From Nocardioides sp. cx-173 (GTDB lineage: Bacteria; Actinomycetota; Actinomycetes; Propionibacteriales; Nocardioidaceae), in assembly GCF_021117365.1 (NCBI RefSeq), contig NZ_CP088262.1, positions 124,001 to 188,000 on the forward strand: a DNA stretch of 64,000 bases. The letters are read 5' to 3'. Within the stretch, counting starts at the first letter, position 1; each line of letters starts with the position of its first letter. Of the stretch, positions 10,246-18,320 are shown piece after piece. The notes below the pieces were generated by a model. It saw only the letters and a list, made by a program, of their open reading frames with translations. It had not been told where the DNA came from and made no database searches. The translations under genes and the position numbers were made by a program.

Positions 10246-11456
10246 CGCGGCGCGTGCTGCTCCATGTCGGCACCCCCAAGACCGGCACGTCGTACCTCCA
10301 GGACGTGCTCTTCCGCAACCGCCGCACCCTGGCGTCGGCCGGGATCCTCTACCCCGCGGATCGCTTCGACGCGCACTTCCTGGCCGCGCTCGACCTGATG
10401 CGGCTGCCGTGGGGAGGGCTGCAGAGTGAGGCGATCGGCGCCTGGGACCGGCTGGCCGAGCAGGTCCGCGAGCACGACGGCACCACGATCATCAGCCACG
10501 AGATCCTCGCCGCGGCGTCCCGCTCGCAGGTGGGCCACGCCCTGGAGTCGCTGGGTCACGGCAGCGGCACCGAGGTCCACCTGGTGCTGTCCGTGCGTGA
10601 CCTGGTGCGCCAGATCCCGGCCGAGTGGCAGGAGAACGTCAAGCACCGCAGCAGCATCAGCTACGCCCGGTTCCTGGAGCAGATCCGAGACCCCGAGCGC
10701 GGCAGCCGGATCGCGAGCTGGTTCTGGAGCGTCCAGGAGATCCCGGACATCCTCAACCGCTGGGGCCACGACCTGCCGCCCGAGCGGGTGCACCTGGTCA
10801 CGGTGCCGCCGTCCGGTGGCGACCGGGTGCTGCTGTGGAAGAGGTTCAGCCAGGTGCTGGGCCTCGACGGCCTCGACCTCGACCTCGAGGCCGAGCGGGT
10901 CAACCCCTCACTGGGGGTGCCGGAGACGGCGCTGATCCGCCGCATCAACCGCTCGGCCACCCGGGTCCTCGCACCGGCCGACTACCGGCCGCTGGTGCGC
11001 GAGCTGCTCGCCCACCGGACCCTGTCGGCCCGCACCCGCTCGCCCCGGCTGGGCCTGCCGCCCGACGTGCACCCGTGGGTGCGCGAGCTCGAGGACGCGT
11101 GGGTCGCGGAGATCCGGGCGCGCCGCTACGACGTGGTGGGTGACCTCGAGGACCTGCGCGGTGCTCCGCCCTCGGCGCGGTGGGCCGACCCCGACGCGCC
11201 CTCGGAGAAGCAGGTCGCGGGCGCGGCCGTGGACGCGATCAAGGCGCTGCTGCTCGAGAACGCCCGGCTCCAGCAGGAGGCTGGCGCCCTGCGCGGCCAG
11301 CTCGACGAGGCCCATGCGGCGCTCGAGCGGTCCTACCTGCGACCGACGTACCGGCTGCGCGAGAAGGCGGTACGCCGCCTGCAGGCCTCCACCGTCGGCC
11401 GCCAGGCGCTGCGGGTCTACCGCTTGGCGCGGGGCAGGAACTCGCGGTCGGCGTAG
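10242..11456 (+). CDS. Sulfotransferase-family protein, second paralogue with C-terminal helical tail
   Basis: The 404-residue protein has the PAPS-loop-like HVGTPKTGTSYLQ at residues 8-20 and the same block order as the 8033 gene (TIISHEILAAA, LSVRDLVRQIPAEWQE, VPPSGGDRVLLW). The two are clear paralogues. It differs by an approximately 80-residue C-terminal extension with a likely coiled coil (ALLLENARLQQEAGALRGQL) and a strongly basic end. ATG 10242 overlaps the previous stop. Its 3' end overlaps the convergent EcsC gene by 40 bases. The acceptor is unknown, and the basic tail could mediate membrane or polyanion contact. Confidence 0.75.
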   Translation: MTRRVLLHVGTPKTGTSYLQDVLFRNRRTLASAGILYPADRFDAHFLAALDLMRLPWGGLQSEAIGAWDRLAEQVREHDGTTIISHEILAAASRSQVGHALESLGHGSGTEVHLVLSVRDLVRQIPAEWQENVKHRSSISYARFLEQIRDPERGSRIASWFWSVQEIPDILNRWGHDLPPERVHLVTVPPSGGDRVLLWKRFSQVLGLDGLDLDLEAERVNPSLGVPETALIRRINRSATRVLAPADYRPLVRELLAHRTLSARTRSPRLGLPPDVHPWVRELEDAWVAEIRARRYDVVGDLEDLRGAPPSARWADPDAPSEKQVAGAAVDAIKALLLENARLQQEAGALRGQLDEAHAALERSYLRPTYRLREKAVRRLQASTVGRQALRVYRLARGRNSRSA

Positions 11457-12097
11457 CGGCCGACCTTCCAGGTGAGGTAGCCGTCGGCGCCCATGCCGAC
11501 GACCCCGCCCACGACCGGCACCCGGCGTCCCACGGTGACCGCCAGGCGCTTGCCGGCGACCTTGGCGATCAGGTCCGAGGCGACCTCGGTGGAGATCAGC
11601 AGGTCCAGGGAGGGGTCGTGCTGCGGGGCGGTGGCCAGCCCCATCGGCGGCGCGGGCAGCTTCCTCTTCTTGACCAGGGAGCTCACCGAGTCCTCGCCGA
11701 GCATCGCCACCAGGAGCCCGTTGCGCACGCGCGGGTCGTCGAGGTCGTAGCCGCGCAGGTGGGCGATGCCGGCGATCATCCGGCACTGGATCAGCGCCAG
11801 TCCGGTGATGTTGGTGGGGATCGTCAGCGCGGCCGTGACCAGTCCGCCGATGTTGGTGACGAAGCCCTGCGCGCCGGCGTAGCGGACATGGTTCTCGATC
11901 ACCTCGTGGACGGCCTTGTCGACGTCGCCGCGCTGCTCGGCGAGCTGCCGGTCGGCGGCCACGGCCGCGGGAGGCAGCGGGCCGATGCCGACGATCGCGC
12001 GGTGCAGCGCCTCGCGCACGAACGACCCGGTTAGCCCCGGGGCGAATCCGGCCATCTTGGGGGCGAGCTGCTTGCCGACGCGAGCGGTGAGTCCCAT
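11417..12097 (-). CDS. EcsC-family protein
   Basis: The 226-residue protein resembles the EcsC family, which is linked to ABC exporters in Bacillus but has no established biochemistry in actinobacteria. Hydrophobic stretches near residues 75-105 (GGLVTAALTIPTNITGLALI) and a glycine-rich C-terminal segment (RRVPVVGGVVGMGADGYLTW) suggest membrane association. It is a single gene that overlaps the end of the sulfotransferase gene tail to tail, and it is divergent from aat. Confidence 0.78.
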   Translation of the reverse strand: MGLTARVGKQLAPKMAGFAPGLTGSFVREALHRAIVGIGPLPPAAVAADRQLAEQRGDVDKAVHEVIENHVRYAGAQGFVTNIGGLVTAALTIPTNITGLALIQCRMIAGIAHLRGYDLDDPRVRNGLLVAMLGEDSVSSLVKKRKLPAPPMGLATAPQHDPSLDLLISTEVASDLIAKVAGKRLAVTVGRRVPVVGGVVGMGADGYLTWKVGRYADREFLPRAKR

Positions 12098-12141
12098 GCC
12101 GTCGATCCTAGGAGTCGGGGGAAAGGGCTACGGTCGTCGCC

Positions 12142-12828
12142 GTGCCCTTCGAGCCCGTCGAGCCGCCGCCCACCCGGTGGGTCTTCGGCGACCCCGGGCG
12201 CTTCGACCCGGACGACGACCTGGTGGGCATCGGGGCCGATCTCGAGCCGGGCACGCTCCTGGCGGCCTACCGGCGCGGCATGTTCCCGATGCCGGTCGAC
12301 GACCGGGGCGGGCCGATGTACTGGTTCAGCCCGGTGGAGCGCGGCGTGCTGCCGCTCGACGGACTCGTCGTGTCCCGGTCGCTGCGCCGGGCCGTGCGGG
12401 ACTTCGAGATCCGGGTCGACACCGCGCTGCCGGAGGTGATCGACGCCTGCGCCGACCCGCGGCGTCCGTCGGGCTGGATCGACCGGGACATCCGGTCGGC
12501 GTACCTGCGGCTGCAGGACCTCGGGTGGGTGCACTCGGTGGAGGCCTGGCGCGACGGCGTCCTGGAGGGCGGGCTGTACGGCGTGGCGATCGGCGGGCTG
12601 TTCGCCGGGGAGTCGATGTTCCATCGGGCGCGCGACGCCTCCAAGGTGGCCCTCGTCGGACTGGTCGACCTGCTGCGCGACGAGCACGCCGACGACCGGC
12701 TGATCGACACCCAGTGGGTGACGCCGCACCTCGCCTCGCTGGGCGTGCGCGCGATGCCGCGCGAGGAGTACCTCGCCCGGCTGCCCGCGCTGCTCACCGT
12801 GCCGCCGCCTCGGCGTCTCACCTCGTGA
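12142..12828 (+). CDS. aat: Leucyl/phenylalanyl-tRNA-protein transferase
   Basis: This 228-residue enzyme transfers Leu or Phe from charged tRNA to the N-terminal Arg or Lys of proteins, marking them for ClpAP-type N-degron proteolysis. Family blocks are clear: DDLVGIGADLEPGTLLAAYRRGMFPMP near the N-terminus, YWFSPVERGVLP, then SVEAWRDGVLEGGLYGVAIG and GESMFHRARDASKVAL. The length is normal for the family. The start is GTG 12142. It is monocistronic, with a small lipoprotein-like gene next. Confidence 0.96.
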   Translation: MPFEPVEPPPTRWVFGDPGRFDPDDDLVGIGADLEPGTLLAAYRRGMFPMPVDDRGGPMYWFSPVERGVLPLDGLVVSRSLRRAVRDFEIRVDTALPEVIDACADPRRPSGWIDRDIRSAYLRLQDLGWVHSVEAWRDGVLEGGLYGVAIGGLFAGESMFHRARDASKVALVGLVDLLRDEHADDRLIDTQWVTPHLASLGVRAMPREEYLARLPALLTVPPPRRLTS

Positions 12829-12903
12829 GGCGCGGGAGGAGTGAAGGTGGCCCGTACGGGGTAGGTACCGCCTTCATCCCACGAACCCGAGGAGATCCAC
12901 CGC

Positions 12904-13293
12904 ATGAGAATCGCCCTGATCGCCGCCAGCCTCGTCCTCGTCGGTGGCACCGCCACCGCGTGTGGTGGGGCCCCGACGGACGCGTCGAAGGAGGACTTCT
13001 GCGCCTCGTTCACCAAGATCAACGAGTCGGCGTCGTTCAGCCCTGGTGAGGAGCCGACCAAGGACGACATCAAGAAGGTCAAGGACGCGGTGAAGGACTT
13101 CGAGGAGACCGGCACCCCCGAGGACATCCCCGACGACGCCCGCGAGGGCTTCGAGATCTTCACCGAGGCCATCTCGGACATCGACGACGACGCCGCCGCC
13201 AAGGACCTCGACGAGATCGACGACATCAGCGGCGACGACAAGAAGAAGTTCGACGCCTTCGGCGAGTACGTCGCGAAGACCTGCACGGAGTGA
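12904..13293 (+). CDS. Small secreted acidic protein, possible lipoprotein
   Basis: The 129-residue protein has a short signal peptide (MRIALIAASLVLVGGTATAC). The cysteine at position 20 could be lipidated, although the residues before it are not a strong lipobox. The mature part is very acidic (Asp, Glu, Lys rich, with repeated DDD and EEP clusters) and has two further cysteines that could form a disulfide. A GAGGAG ribosome site lies about 10 bases upstream of ATG 12904. No family is recognised. An extracytoplasmic location is likely; the function is unknown. Confidence 0.75.
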   Translation: MRIALIAASLVLVGGTATACGGAPTDASKEDFCASFTKINESASFSPGEEPTKDDIKKVKDAVKDFEETGTPEDIPDDAREGFEIFTEAISDIDDDAAAKDLDEIDDISGDDKKKFDAFGEYVAKTCTE

Positions 13294-13365
13294 CACCCCC
13301 GCCGCGGGGCCGGGACCACGAGCCGGTCCCGGCCCCGCGGCGCTCCCGGGCGCTCGGGCGCCGGG

Positions 13366-13701
13366 TCAGACGACCTGAGGGGGCTGCCCGGTCTCGCTGA
13401 CCATGGGACGCCCGGCGGCCTCCCAGTCCAGCATCCCGCCGTCGAGGTTGACGACGTCGTACCCCTGCTCGACGAGGTAGCCCACCGCCTGCGCGGAGCG
13501 CCCGCCCACCTTGCAGACCACGAGCGTCTGCTCGCGTGGCAGGTCGGGCAGTCGCTGCGGCAGCTCCATCAGCGGGACGTGCACGGCGCCCTCGATGTGG
13601 CCGTGCGCCCACTCGACGGGCTCACGGACGTCGAGGACGGCGAGGCCCTCGGGCAGGGGGTCGGGGACGCCGTCGATGGACACGGTGGGGATCGCGGTCA
13701 T
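13366..13701 (-). CDS. Rhodanese-like domain protein
   Basis: The 111-residue single-domain rhodanese contains LDVREPVEWAHGHIEGAVHVP and the active-site loop VVCKVGGRSAQAV, in which the cysteine carries persulfide. Such proteins transfer sulfane sulfur to thiophilic acceptors or act in sulfur relay; the partner is unknown. It lies 9 bases downstream of the Fpg/Nei gene and in the same direction, so the two may share a transcript. Confidence 0.9.
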   Translation of the reverse strand: MTAIPTVSIDGVPDPLPEGLAVLDVREPVEWAHGHIEGAVHVPLMELPQRLPDLPREQTLVVCKVGGRSAQAVGYLVEQGYDVVNLDGGMLDWEAAGRPMVSETGQPPQVV

Positions 13702-13710
13702 GGGTCCAAC

Positions 13711-14577
13711 CTATTTCAACAGCCTGCTCATCCGGCGGTCGGCCAGCGGTTTGCCGCCGGTCTGGCAGGTGGGGCAGTACTGCAGGCTCGAGTCGGCGAA
13801 GGACACCTCGCGCACGGTGTCGCCGCACACCGGGCACGGCTTGCCGGTCTGGCCGTGCACCGCCAGGTGGGACTTCTTCTCGCCCTTGAGCTCGCTCGCG
13901 GCGAGGCCGCGGGAGCGGTCGACGGCCTCCCCGAGGACGCCGCGGACGGCGGCGTACAGCGTGTGCAGCTCCTCGTCGTCGAGGCTGTTGGCCGGCTTGA
14001 ACGGCGACATCCGCGCGGCGTGCAGCAGCTCGTCGGAGTAGGCATTGCCGATGCCGGCGATGGTGCCCTGGTGGCGCAGCACGCCCTTGAGCTGCTTGCG
14101 CCCCTCGCGCTGCAGGATCTCGCTCAGCACCTCGATGGTGAACTCGTCGGCGAGCGGGTCCGGCCCCAGCCGGGCGATGCCGGGGACGTCGGCGGGGGCG
14201 CGCACGACGTACATGGCCAGGCTCTTCTTCGTGCCGGCCTCGGTGACGTCGAGCCCGGAGTCGTCGTCGAGCACGATGCGTACGGCGAGCGGCGACTTGT
14301 TGCTGGGCTTGGGCGGCAGCGACGGCACCTCGTCGCGCCAGCGCACCCAGCCCGCGCGCGCGAGGTGGAAGACCAGGTGCACCCCCGAGGCGTCGATGTC
14401 GAGGAACTTGCCGTGCCGGGTCACGTCGTCGACCAGCGTGCCCTCCAGGGCGCTGAGCGGCGGGTCGTAGGTCTTGAGCGCGCTGAACGCCGCGACGTGC
14501 ACCTTCGTGATCGCACGCCCCTCCAGCCGACCCCGCAGGTCCAGGGCCAGCGCTTCCACCTCGGGCAACTCGGGCAC
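13711..14577 (-). CDS. Fpg/Nei-family DNA glycosylase/AP lyase
   Basis: The 288-residue enzyme begins MPELPEVEALALDLRG, where the proline after Met is the catalytic nucleophile and the next glutamate is also catalytic. It ends with a four-cysteine zinc finger (CPVCGDTVREV...CPTCQTGG). The central KQLKGVLRHQGTIAGIGNAY block is the helix-two-turn-helix DNA-binding element. Family members excise oxidised bases and nick the backbone. GTG 14577 is chosen because processing at this Met exposes the essential proline. The K-rich PSNKSPL segment suggests the actinobacterial Nei/Fpg variant rather than classical MutM. Confidence 0.92.
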   Translation of the reverse strand: MPELPEVEALALDLRGRLEGRAITKVHVAAFSALKTYDPPLSALEGTLVDDVTRHGKFLDIDASGVHLVFHLARAGWVRWRDEVPSLPPKPSNKSPLAVRIVLDDDSGLDVTEAGTKKSLAMYVVRAPADVPGIARLGPDPLADEFTIEVLSEILQREGRKQLKGVLRHQGTIAGIGNAYSDELLHAARMSPFKPANSLDDEELHTLYAAVRGVLGEAVDRSRGLAASELKGEKKSHLAVHGQTGKPCPVCGDTVREVSFADSSLQYCPTCQTGGKPLADRRMSRLLK

Positions 14578-14648
14578 GGCCCCGAGTCTAGGAGCACCCC
14601 GCGCGGCACCGGGCCGCTCCGGTCGGAGGGTTCCGGCGATTTGCTGTC

Positions 14649-14678
14649 GCTTCTGGCGGGTGTTTCTGGCCCAGAAGC
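14649..14678. repeat. Inverted repeat GCTTCTGG-N14-CCAGAAGC
   Basis: Perfect 8-bp arms at 14649-14656 and 14671-14678 enclose a 14-base loop. This is either a regulatory site or a hairpin in the divergent promoter region. Confidence 0.5.
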
Positions 14679-14681
14679 GCC

Positions 14682-14707
14682 GGGTTATCAGCAGATGCTG
14701 GTAACCC
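14682..14707. repeat. 26-bp near-perfect palindrome
   Basis: Arms GGGTTATCAGCA and TGCTGGTAACCC match at 11 of 12 positions around a two-base centre. The short spacing favours a protein-binding operator over an RNA hairpin. Confidence 0.55.
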
Positions 14708-14725
14708 TGCTGCCTCGACCGGCCC

Positions 14726-14792
14726 GGGGTAGTCCCGGACGTTCGTGTCGCCGAAACGGGATCTCCACAGCACAAACGTCAGGGACTACCCC
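14726..14792. repeat. Dispersed inverted-repeat element, copy 1
   Basis: The left arm GGGGTAGTCCCGGACGTTCG (continuing TGT) and the right arm ending CAGGGACTACCCC are complementary at 20 of 22 positions. The arms, but not the centre, recur at 21481-21549 in the same orientation, including the same arm asymmetry (CCCGGACGT on the left, the complement of CCCTGACGT on the right). This looks like a small non-coding repeat family such as a REP or MITE. Confidence 0.65.
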
Positions 14793-14844
14793 TCCGGCGC
14801 GTCACTCTAAGGATTTCCCTAGACAGCCGGATACCGTCCTCGAC

Positions 14845-16035
14845 ATGGACCCGATCCGCAACCCGTACGCGCCGGGGGCCGGCCAGCGACCGCCGGAGCT
14901 CGCGGGGCGTGACGAGCAGCTGGCGGCGTTCGACGTGGTCCTGGAGCGGGTGGCGAGGGGGCGACCGGAGCGGTCGCTGGTGCTGACCGGCCTGCGCGGG
15001 GTCGGCAAGACCGTGCTGCTCAACGCGCTGCGCTCGCAGGCGGTCCGCAAGGGGTGGGGCACCGGCAAGCTCGAGGCGCGCCCCGAGCAGCACCTTCGCC
15101 GGCCGCTGAGCAGCGCGCTGCACCAGGCCGTCCGCGAGCTCGGTCACCCGGCGCCGGACCAGGCCGACCACGTGCTCGGGGTCCTGCGGGGCTTCGCCCA
15201 GCGCGAGGCGGGGCCGCAGGCCAAGCTGCGCGACCAGTGGAGTCCCGGCATCGACGTCCCCGCCGTGCGCGGCCGTGCCGACTCCGGTGACATCGAGATC
15301 GACCTCGTCGAGCTGCTCACCGACGTCGGGGGACTGGCGGCTGACCTCGGCAAGGGGGTCGCGGTGTTCCTCGACGAGATGCAGGACCTCGGCCCCGACG
15401 ACGTCTCGGCCCTGTGTGCCGCCTGCCACGAGATCAGCCAGTCGGGCCTGCCGGTCATCGTCGTCGGCGCCGGCCTGCCGCACCTGCCCGCCGTACTGTC
15501 GGCGAGCAAGTCCTACTCCGAGCGGCTCTTCTCCTACCAGCGCATCGACCGGCTCGACCGGGCCGAGGCCGACCGTGCGCTCACCGCCCCGGCCGCGGGC
15601 GAGGACGCGACGTTCACCGATGATGCGCTCTCGACGATGTACGACGCCACGGGCGGCTACCCGTACTTCATCCAGGCCTACGGCAAGACGGTGTGGGACC
15701 TCGCGCCCCGCTCGCCGATCACCGCCCAGGACGTCGCGGTCGCCGCGCCGGAGGCCGAGCGGGAGCTGGCCGTGGGGTTCTTCGGCAGCCGCTACGACCG
15801 GGCCACGCCCGGCGAGCGCGACTACCTGCGGGCGATGGCCGACGCCGCCGCCGAGGACGCCGACGCCGTGGGGTCGGTCCCCACGGCCGACGTCGCGGCG
15901 GTGCTCGGCAAGAAGCCGCAGTCGCTCTCGCCGGCGCGCGACTCGCTGCTCAAGAAGGGCCTGATCTACTCCGGAGAGCGCGGCCGGATCGCGTTCACGG
16001 TGCCGCACTTCGGCAGGTTCCTGCGCTCGCGCTGA
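14845..16035 (+). CDS. Orc1/Cdc6-like AAA ATPase (ATP-binding protein)
   Basis: The 396-residue protein has Walker A GLRGVGKT at residues 49-56, Walker B VAVFLDEMQDL at 172-182 and a sensor-like VIVVGAGLPHLP. A C-terminal region resembles a winged helix (LGKKPQSLSPARDSLLKKG). This is the AAA_16/Orc1-like architecture. Such ATPases bind DNA or act as signalling NTPases; the exact role is unknown. ATG 14845 is supported by the conserved NPYAPGAGQRPPELAGRDEQ N-terminus. It is monocistronic, and the promoter region is unusually rich in palindromes. Confidence 0.85.
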   Translation: MDPIRNPYAPGAGQRPPELAGRDEQLAAFDVVLERVARGRPERSLVLTGLRGVGKTVLLNALRSQAVRKGWGTGKLEARPEQHLRRPLSSALHQAVRELGHPAPDQADHVLGVLRGFAQREAGPQAKLRDQWSPGIDVPAVRGRADSGDIEIDLVELLTDVGGLAADLGKGVAVFLDEMQDLGPDDVSALCAACHEISQSGLPVIVVGAGLPHLPAVLSASKSYSERLFSYQRIDRLDRAEADRALTAPAAGEDATFTDDALSTMYDATGGYPYFIQAYGKTVWDLAPRSPITAQDVAVAAPEAERELAVGFFGSRYDRATPGERDYLRAMADAAAEDADAVGSVPTADVAAVLGKKPQSLSPARDSLLKKGLIYSGERGRIAFTVPHFGRFLRSR

Positions 16036-16099
16036 CGTCCAGGCGGCGGACCGCGAGGCCGATGCGGCAACGACGCCCGATTCAGGCAACACTGGTGAC

Positions 16100-16879
16100 A
16101 TGAGGCCGCAGGTCGTCGCTCATCGCGGGGCGAGCCACGAGATCGCCGAACACACCCTCGGCGCCTACCTGGCGGCGCTCGACGGCGGCGCGGAGGGCCT
16201 GGAGTGCGACGTCCGGCTCACCGCCGACGGGCATCTCGTGTGCGTGCACGACCGCGACCTGCGGCGTACGGCGAGCCGCAAGGGCGCGATCTCCACGCTC
16301 GACCTGGCCGACCTCTCCGAGCTCGACTTCGCCTCCTGGAAGAACCCCTGGTCGGAGCTGGACGACGAGGCGCCGGACCGCGACGACGAGCTCGGCCGGG
16401 TCCTGACGCTGCGCAAGCTTCTGGAGACCGTCGCCGACTACGACCGGCGCATCGAGGTGGCGATCGAGACCAAGCACCCCACCCGGTACGGCGGTCTGGT
16501 CGAGAAGCGGCTCGTGGAGATGCTCCAGGACTTCGGCTGGGACCGGGCGGGGTCGCCGGTGCGGGTGATGAGCTTCTCGTTCACGGCCCTCCAGCGGGTC
16601 GAGCGGATGGCACCGGACATCCCGTTGGTGCAGCTCATCGAGCACGCCGTGAGCTGGCCGATGCTGCGCCGGGTCATCGGCAAGGACTGGATCGTCGGTC
16701 CGGGGATCGAGGAGCTGCGCGACAGCCCCCGCTTCGCCCGCCGCATCGCGCGCAGCGGTCATGAGGTGCACGTGTGGACCGTCAACACGCAGGAGGATCT
16801 CGAGCTCTGCCAGAGCCTGGGGGCCTCGGCGGTCATCAGCGACCGCCCGGCGTACATGCTGGAGCTGCTCGCCCAGTAG
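16100..16879 (+). CDS. Glycerophosphodiester phosphodiesterase family protein
   Basis: The 259-residue GDPD TIM-barrel hydrolyses glycerophosphodiesters to glycerol-3-phosphate and an alcohol. Catalytic and metal-binding signatures are present: VVAHRGAS at the N-terminus, LECDVRLTADGHLVCVHD about 35 residues later, and IEVAIETKH. The late HEVHVWTVNTQED and GASAVISDRPAYM blocks are typical. No signal peptide is seen, so it is cytoplasmic. A SEC-C protein follows 10 bases later, a neighbour pair common in actinobacteria. Confidence 0.93.
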   Translation: MRPQVVAHRGASHEIAEHTLGAYLAALDGGAEGLECDVRLTADGHLVCVHDRDLRRTASRKGAISTLDLADLSELDFASWKNPWSELDDEAPDRDDELGRVLTLRKLLETVADYDRRIEVAIETKHPTRYGGLVEKRLVEMLQDFGWDRAGSPVRVMSFSFTALQRVERMAPDIPLVQLIEHAVSWPMLRRVIGKDWIVGPGIEELRDSPRFARRIARSGHEVHVWTVNTQEDLELCQSLGASAVISDRPAYMLELLAQ

Positions 16880-16889
16880 GTTCGGGGGC

Positions 16890-17819
16890 ATGGCCAAGCG
16901 CAACCGCAGCATCCGACGTGAGAACCTCCCCGCCGGCGAGGTCGGCCCCCGCGAGCCGTGCCCGTGCGGCTCGGGCAAGCGCTACAAGGCCTGCCACGGC
17001 GCCAAGGGCGGCGCCTCGGACGTCTTCGTGGGCCGCCCGTTCGAGGGCCTGCCGTCGGAGTGCGACGTGGTCGCGATGCGCGAGCTGGTGCCCGCCGCCA
17101 CCGCGCCGCTGAGCGTGCCGTCCGCCGGCGACCGCAAGGTCCTGCTCTGCTCGCTGCTGCCGATGGCCGTCCCCGCGATGTCGCGCGACAGCGGCGAGGT
17201 GTGGCTGGGCCTGCAGGTGCAGCACAACTACGGCGACCCCTCGCGCGACCTGGCCGCCGTGCTCACCCGCGCGCTGGAGGCCGAGCCCGGCATCGTGGGG
17301 CTCACCGAGGCGCCGGGCGAGGGCCCGCGCCTGCAGGACCTGGTCACGGGCGACTCGCTGGACGTCACCGTCCACGATGGCTTCGAGTTCTGGGTTGCCG
17401 ACGTCGAGGACACCACCGGCATGGAGTCCGCCCTCGAGCAGGCCAACCAGCAGGCCACGCCGACCGCGCGGCTGTCGTCGGTCGAGGCTGCGTACTGGAC
17501 CAACGTGGGCACCAAGGAGCACCTGCGCTGGGTGATGCCGGAGCCCGAGGACCAGCTCCTCGACGCGCTCGCGCGCCTGCACGCCGCCGGCCAGGACAGC
17601 ATCGCGACGGACTCGCGCCTCGTGGGCATGTTCCGGGCCCACGGACTGCTCGCCCCGGTCTGGGACCTGCCGGTCGGCACCGGCCCGGAGGTGCTCGAGG
17701 ACAGCGCCGCCGCTTTCGCCAAGGACCTCGCCGAGGCGCTCGCCGACACCTCGGACCTCACCACCGCGCAGCGCGCCGCGCGCTCGGGCCTGGCCAACCG
17801 TCAGGTCACGATCCGCTGA
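16890..17819 (+). CDS. SEC-C motif protein, DUF5926-like
   Basis: The 309-residue protein has a SEC-C zinc motif near the N-terminus (REPCPCGSGKRYKACHG), identical in type to the C-terminal tail of SecA. The rest matches, as far as I recall, the actinobacterial DUF5926 family, including the WVADVEDTTGMESAL block. The function is unknown; SEC-C motifs bind zinc and ribosomal or SecB-type partners. ATG 16890 lies 10 bases after the glycerophosphodiesterase stop, so co-transcription is likely. Confidence 0.82.
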   Translation: MAKRNRSIRRENLPAGEVGPREPCPCGSGKRYKACHGAKGGASDVFVGRPFEGLPSECDVVAMRELVPAATAPLSVPSAGDRKVLLCSLLPMAVPAMSRDSGEVWLGLQVQHNYGDPSRDLAAVLTRALEAEPGIVGLTEAPGEGPRLQDLVTGDSLDVTVHDGFEFWVADVEDTTGMESALEQANQQATPTARLSSVEAAYWTNVGTKEHLRWVMPEPEDQLLDALARLHAAGQDSIATDSRLVGMFRAHGLLAPVWDLPVGTGPEVLEDSAAAFAKDLAEALADTSDLTTAQRAARSGLANRQVTIR

Positions 17820-17837
17820 GCGTCAGCCCAGGCGCGC

Positions 17838-18203
17838 TCACCCCAGGCGCGACTCGGCCACCGCGGCGAGGGCGTCCTTGAACGACGGCATCTCCTCGCA
17901 CAGCTCGCGGACCGTCTCGTCGGTGAAGTGGATGGCCTCGAGCGGCGTGAGCGCCACGATCGAGGCGTTGCGGAGCTTGTGGCCGATGATCGCCTGCTCG
18001 CCCATGACGTCGCCGGGGCCGAGCTGGGCGATCTCCTCGCCGCCCCGGCGCACCGACACGGTGCCGTCGATCAGGATGTAGGCCTTGTCGGCGGGCGTCC
18101 GCTCCCAGATCGGCGACCACCCCTCGGGCAGCCGCACGTGCCGCCCCCGCGCGCTGATCCTGGCCACTTCCTGCGGCGTGAACGTGTCGAAGAACGATGC
18201 CAT
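17838..18203 (-). CDS. Cyclic nucleotide-binding domain protein without DNA-binding domain
   Basis: The 121-residue protein is a lone cNMP-binding beta-roll: AYILIDGTVSVRRGGEEIAQ, LGPGDVMGEQAIIG and a C-terminal helix. It has no helix-turn-helix, unlike Crp. The phosphate-binding cassette lacks the canonical RTA arrangement (GHKLRNASIVAL instead), so cyclic nucleotide binding is uncertain. ATG 18203 is chosen because GGAAGGG lies about 9 bases upstream and MASFFDTFTPQEV matches the family start. It is convergent with the SEC-C gene. Confidence 0.78.
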   Translation of the reverse strand: MASFFDTFTPQEVARISARGRHVRLPEGWSPIWERTPADKAYILIDGTVSVRRGGEEIAQLGPGDVMGEQAIIGHKLRNASIVALTPLEAIHFTDETVRELCEEMPSFKDALAAVAESRLG

Positions 18204-18320
18204 CTGACCGACCCTTCCGATGTGGGGCCCTCCCCGGAGGGGATGATCCCCGAGCACCGGGTCGCCTGTCCAGCGCGCCGCACCGACGGGACAGCCGACC
18301 CGAGCCGACTCGGGCCGACC

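Larger units (their letters stand above)
14578..14844. other. Palindrome-rich divergent intergenic region
   Basis: This 267-base gap between the glycosylase and the Orc1-like ATPase has no gene. It holds three separate inverted repeats (14649-14678, 14682-14707 and 14726-14792), one of which recurs near 21.5 kb. A GATACCGT element about a dozen bases before ATG 14845 could be a -10 box for a leaderless ATPase transcript. Confidence 0.6.

Noticed and set aside
14578..14844. Replication origin beside an Orc1-like ATPase
   Set aside because: No DnaA boxes, AT-rich unwinding element or dnaA/dnaN genes are present; bacterial Orc1-like ATPases are not initiators in known actinobacteria.
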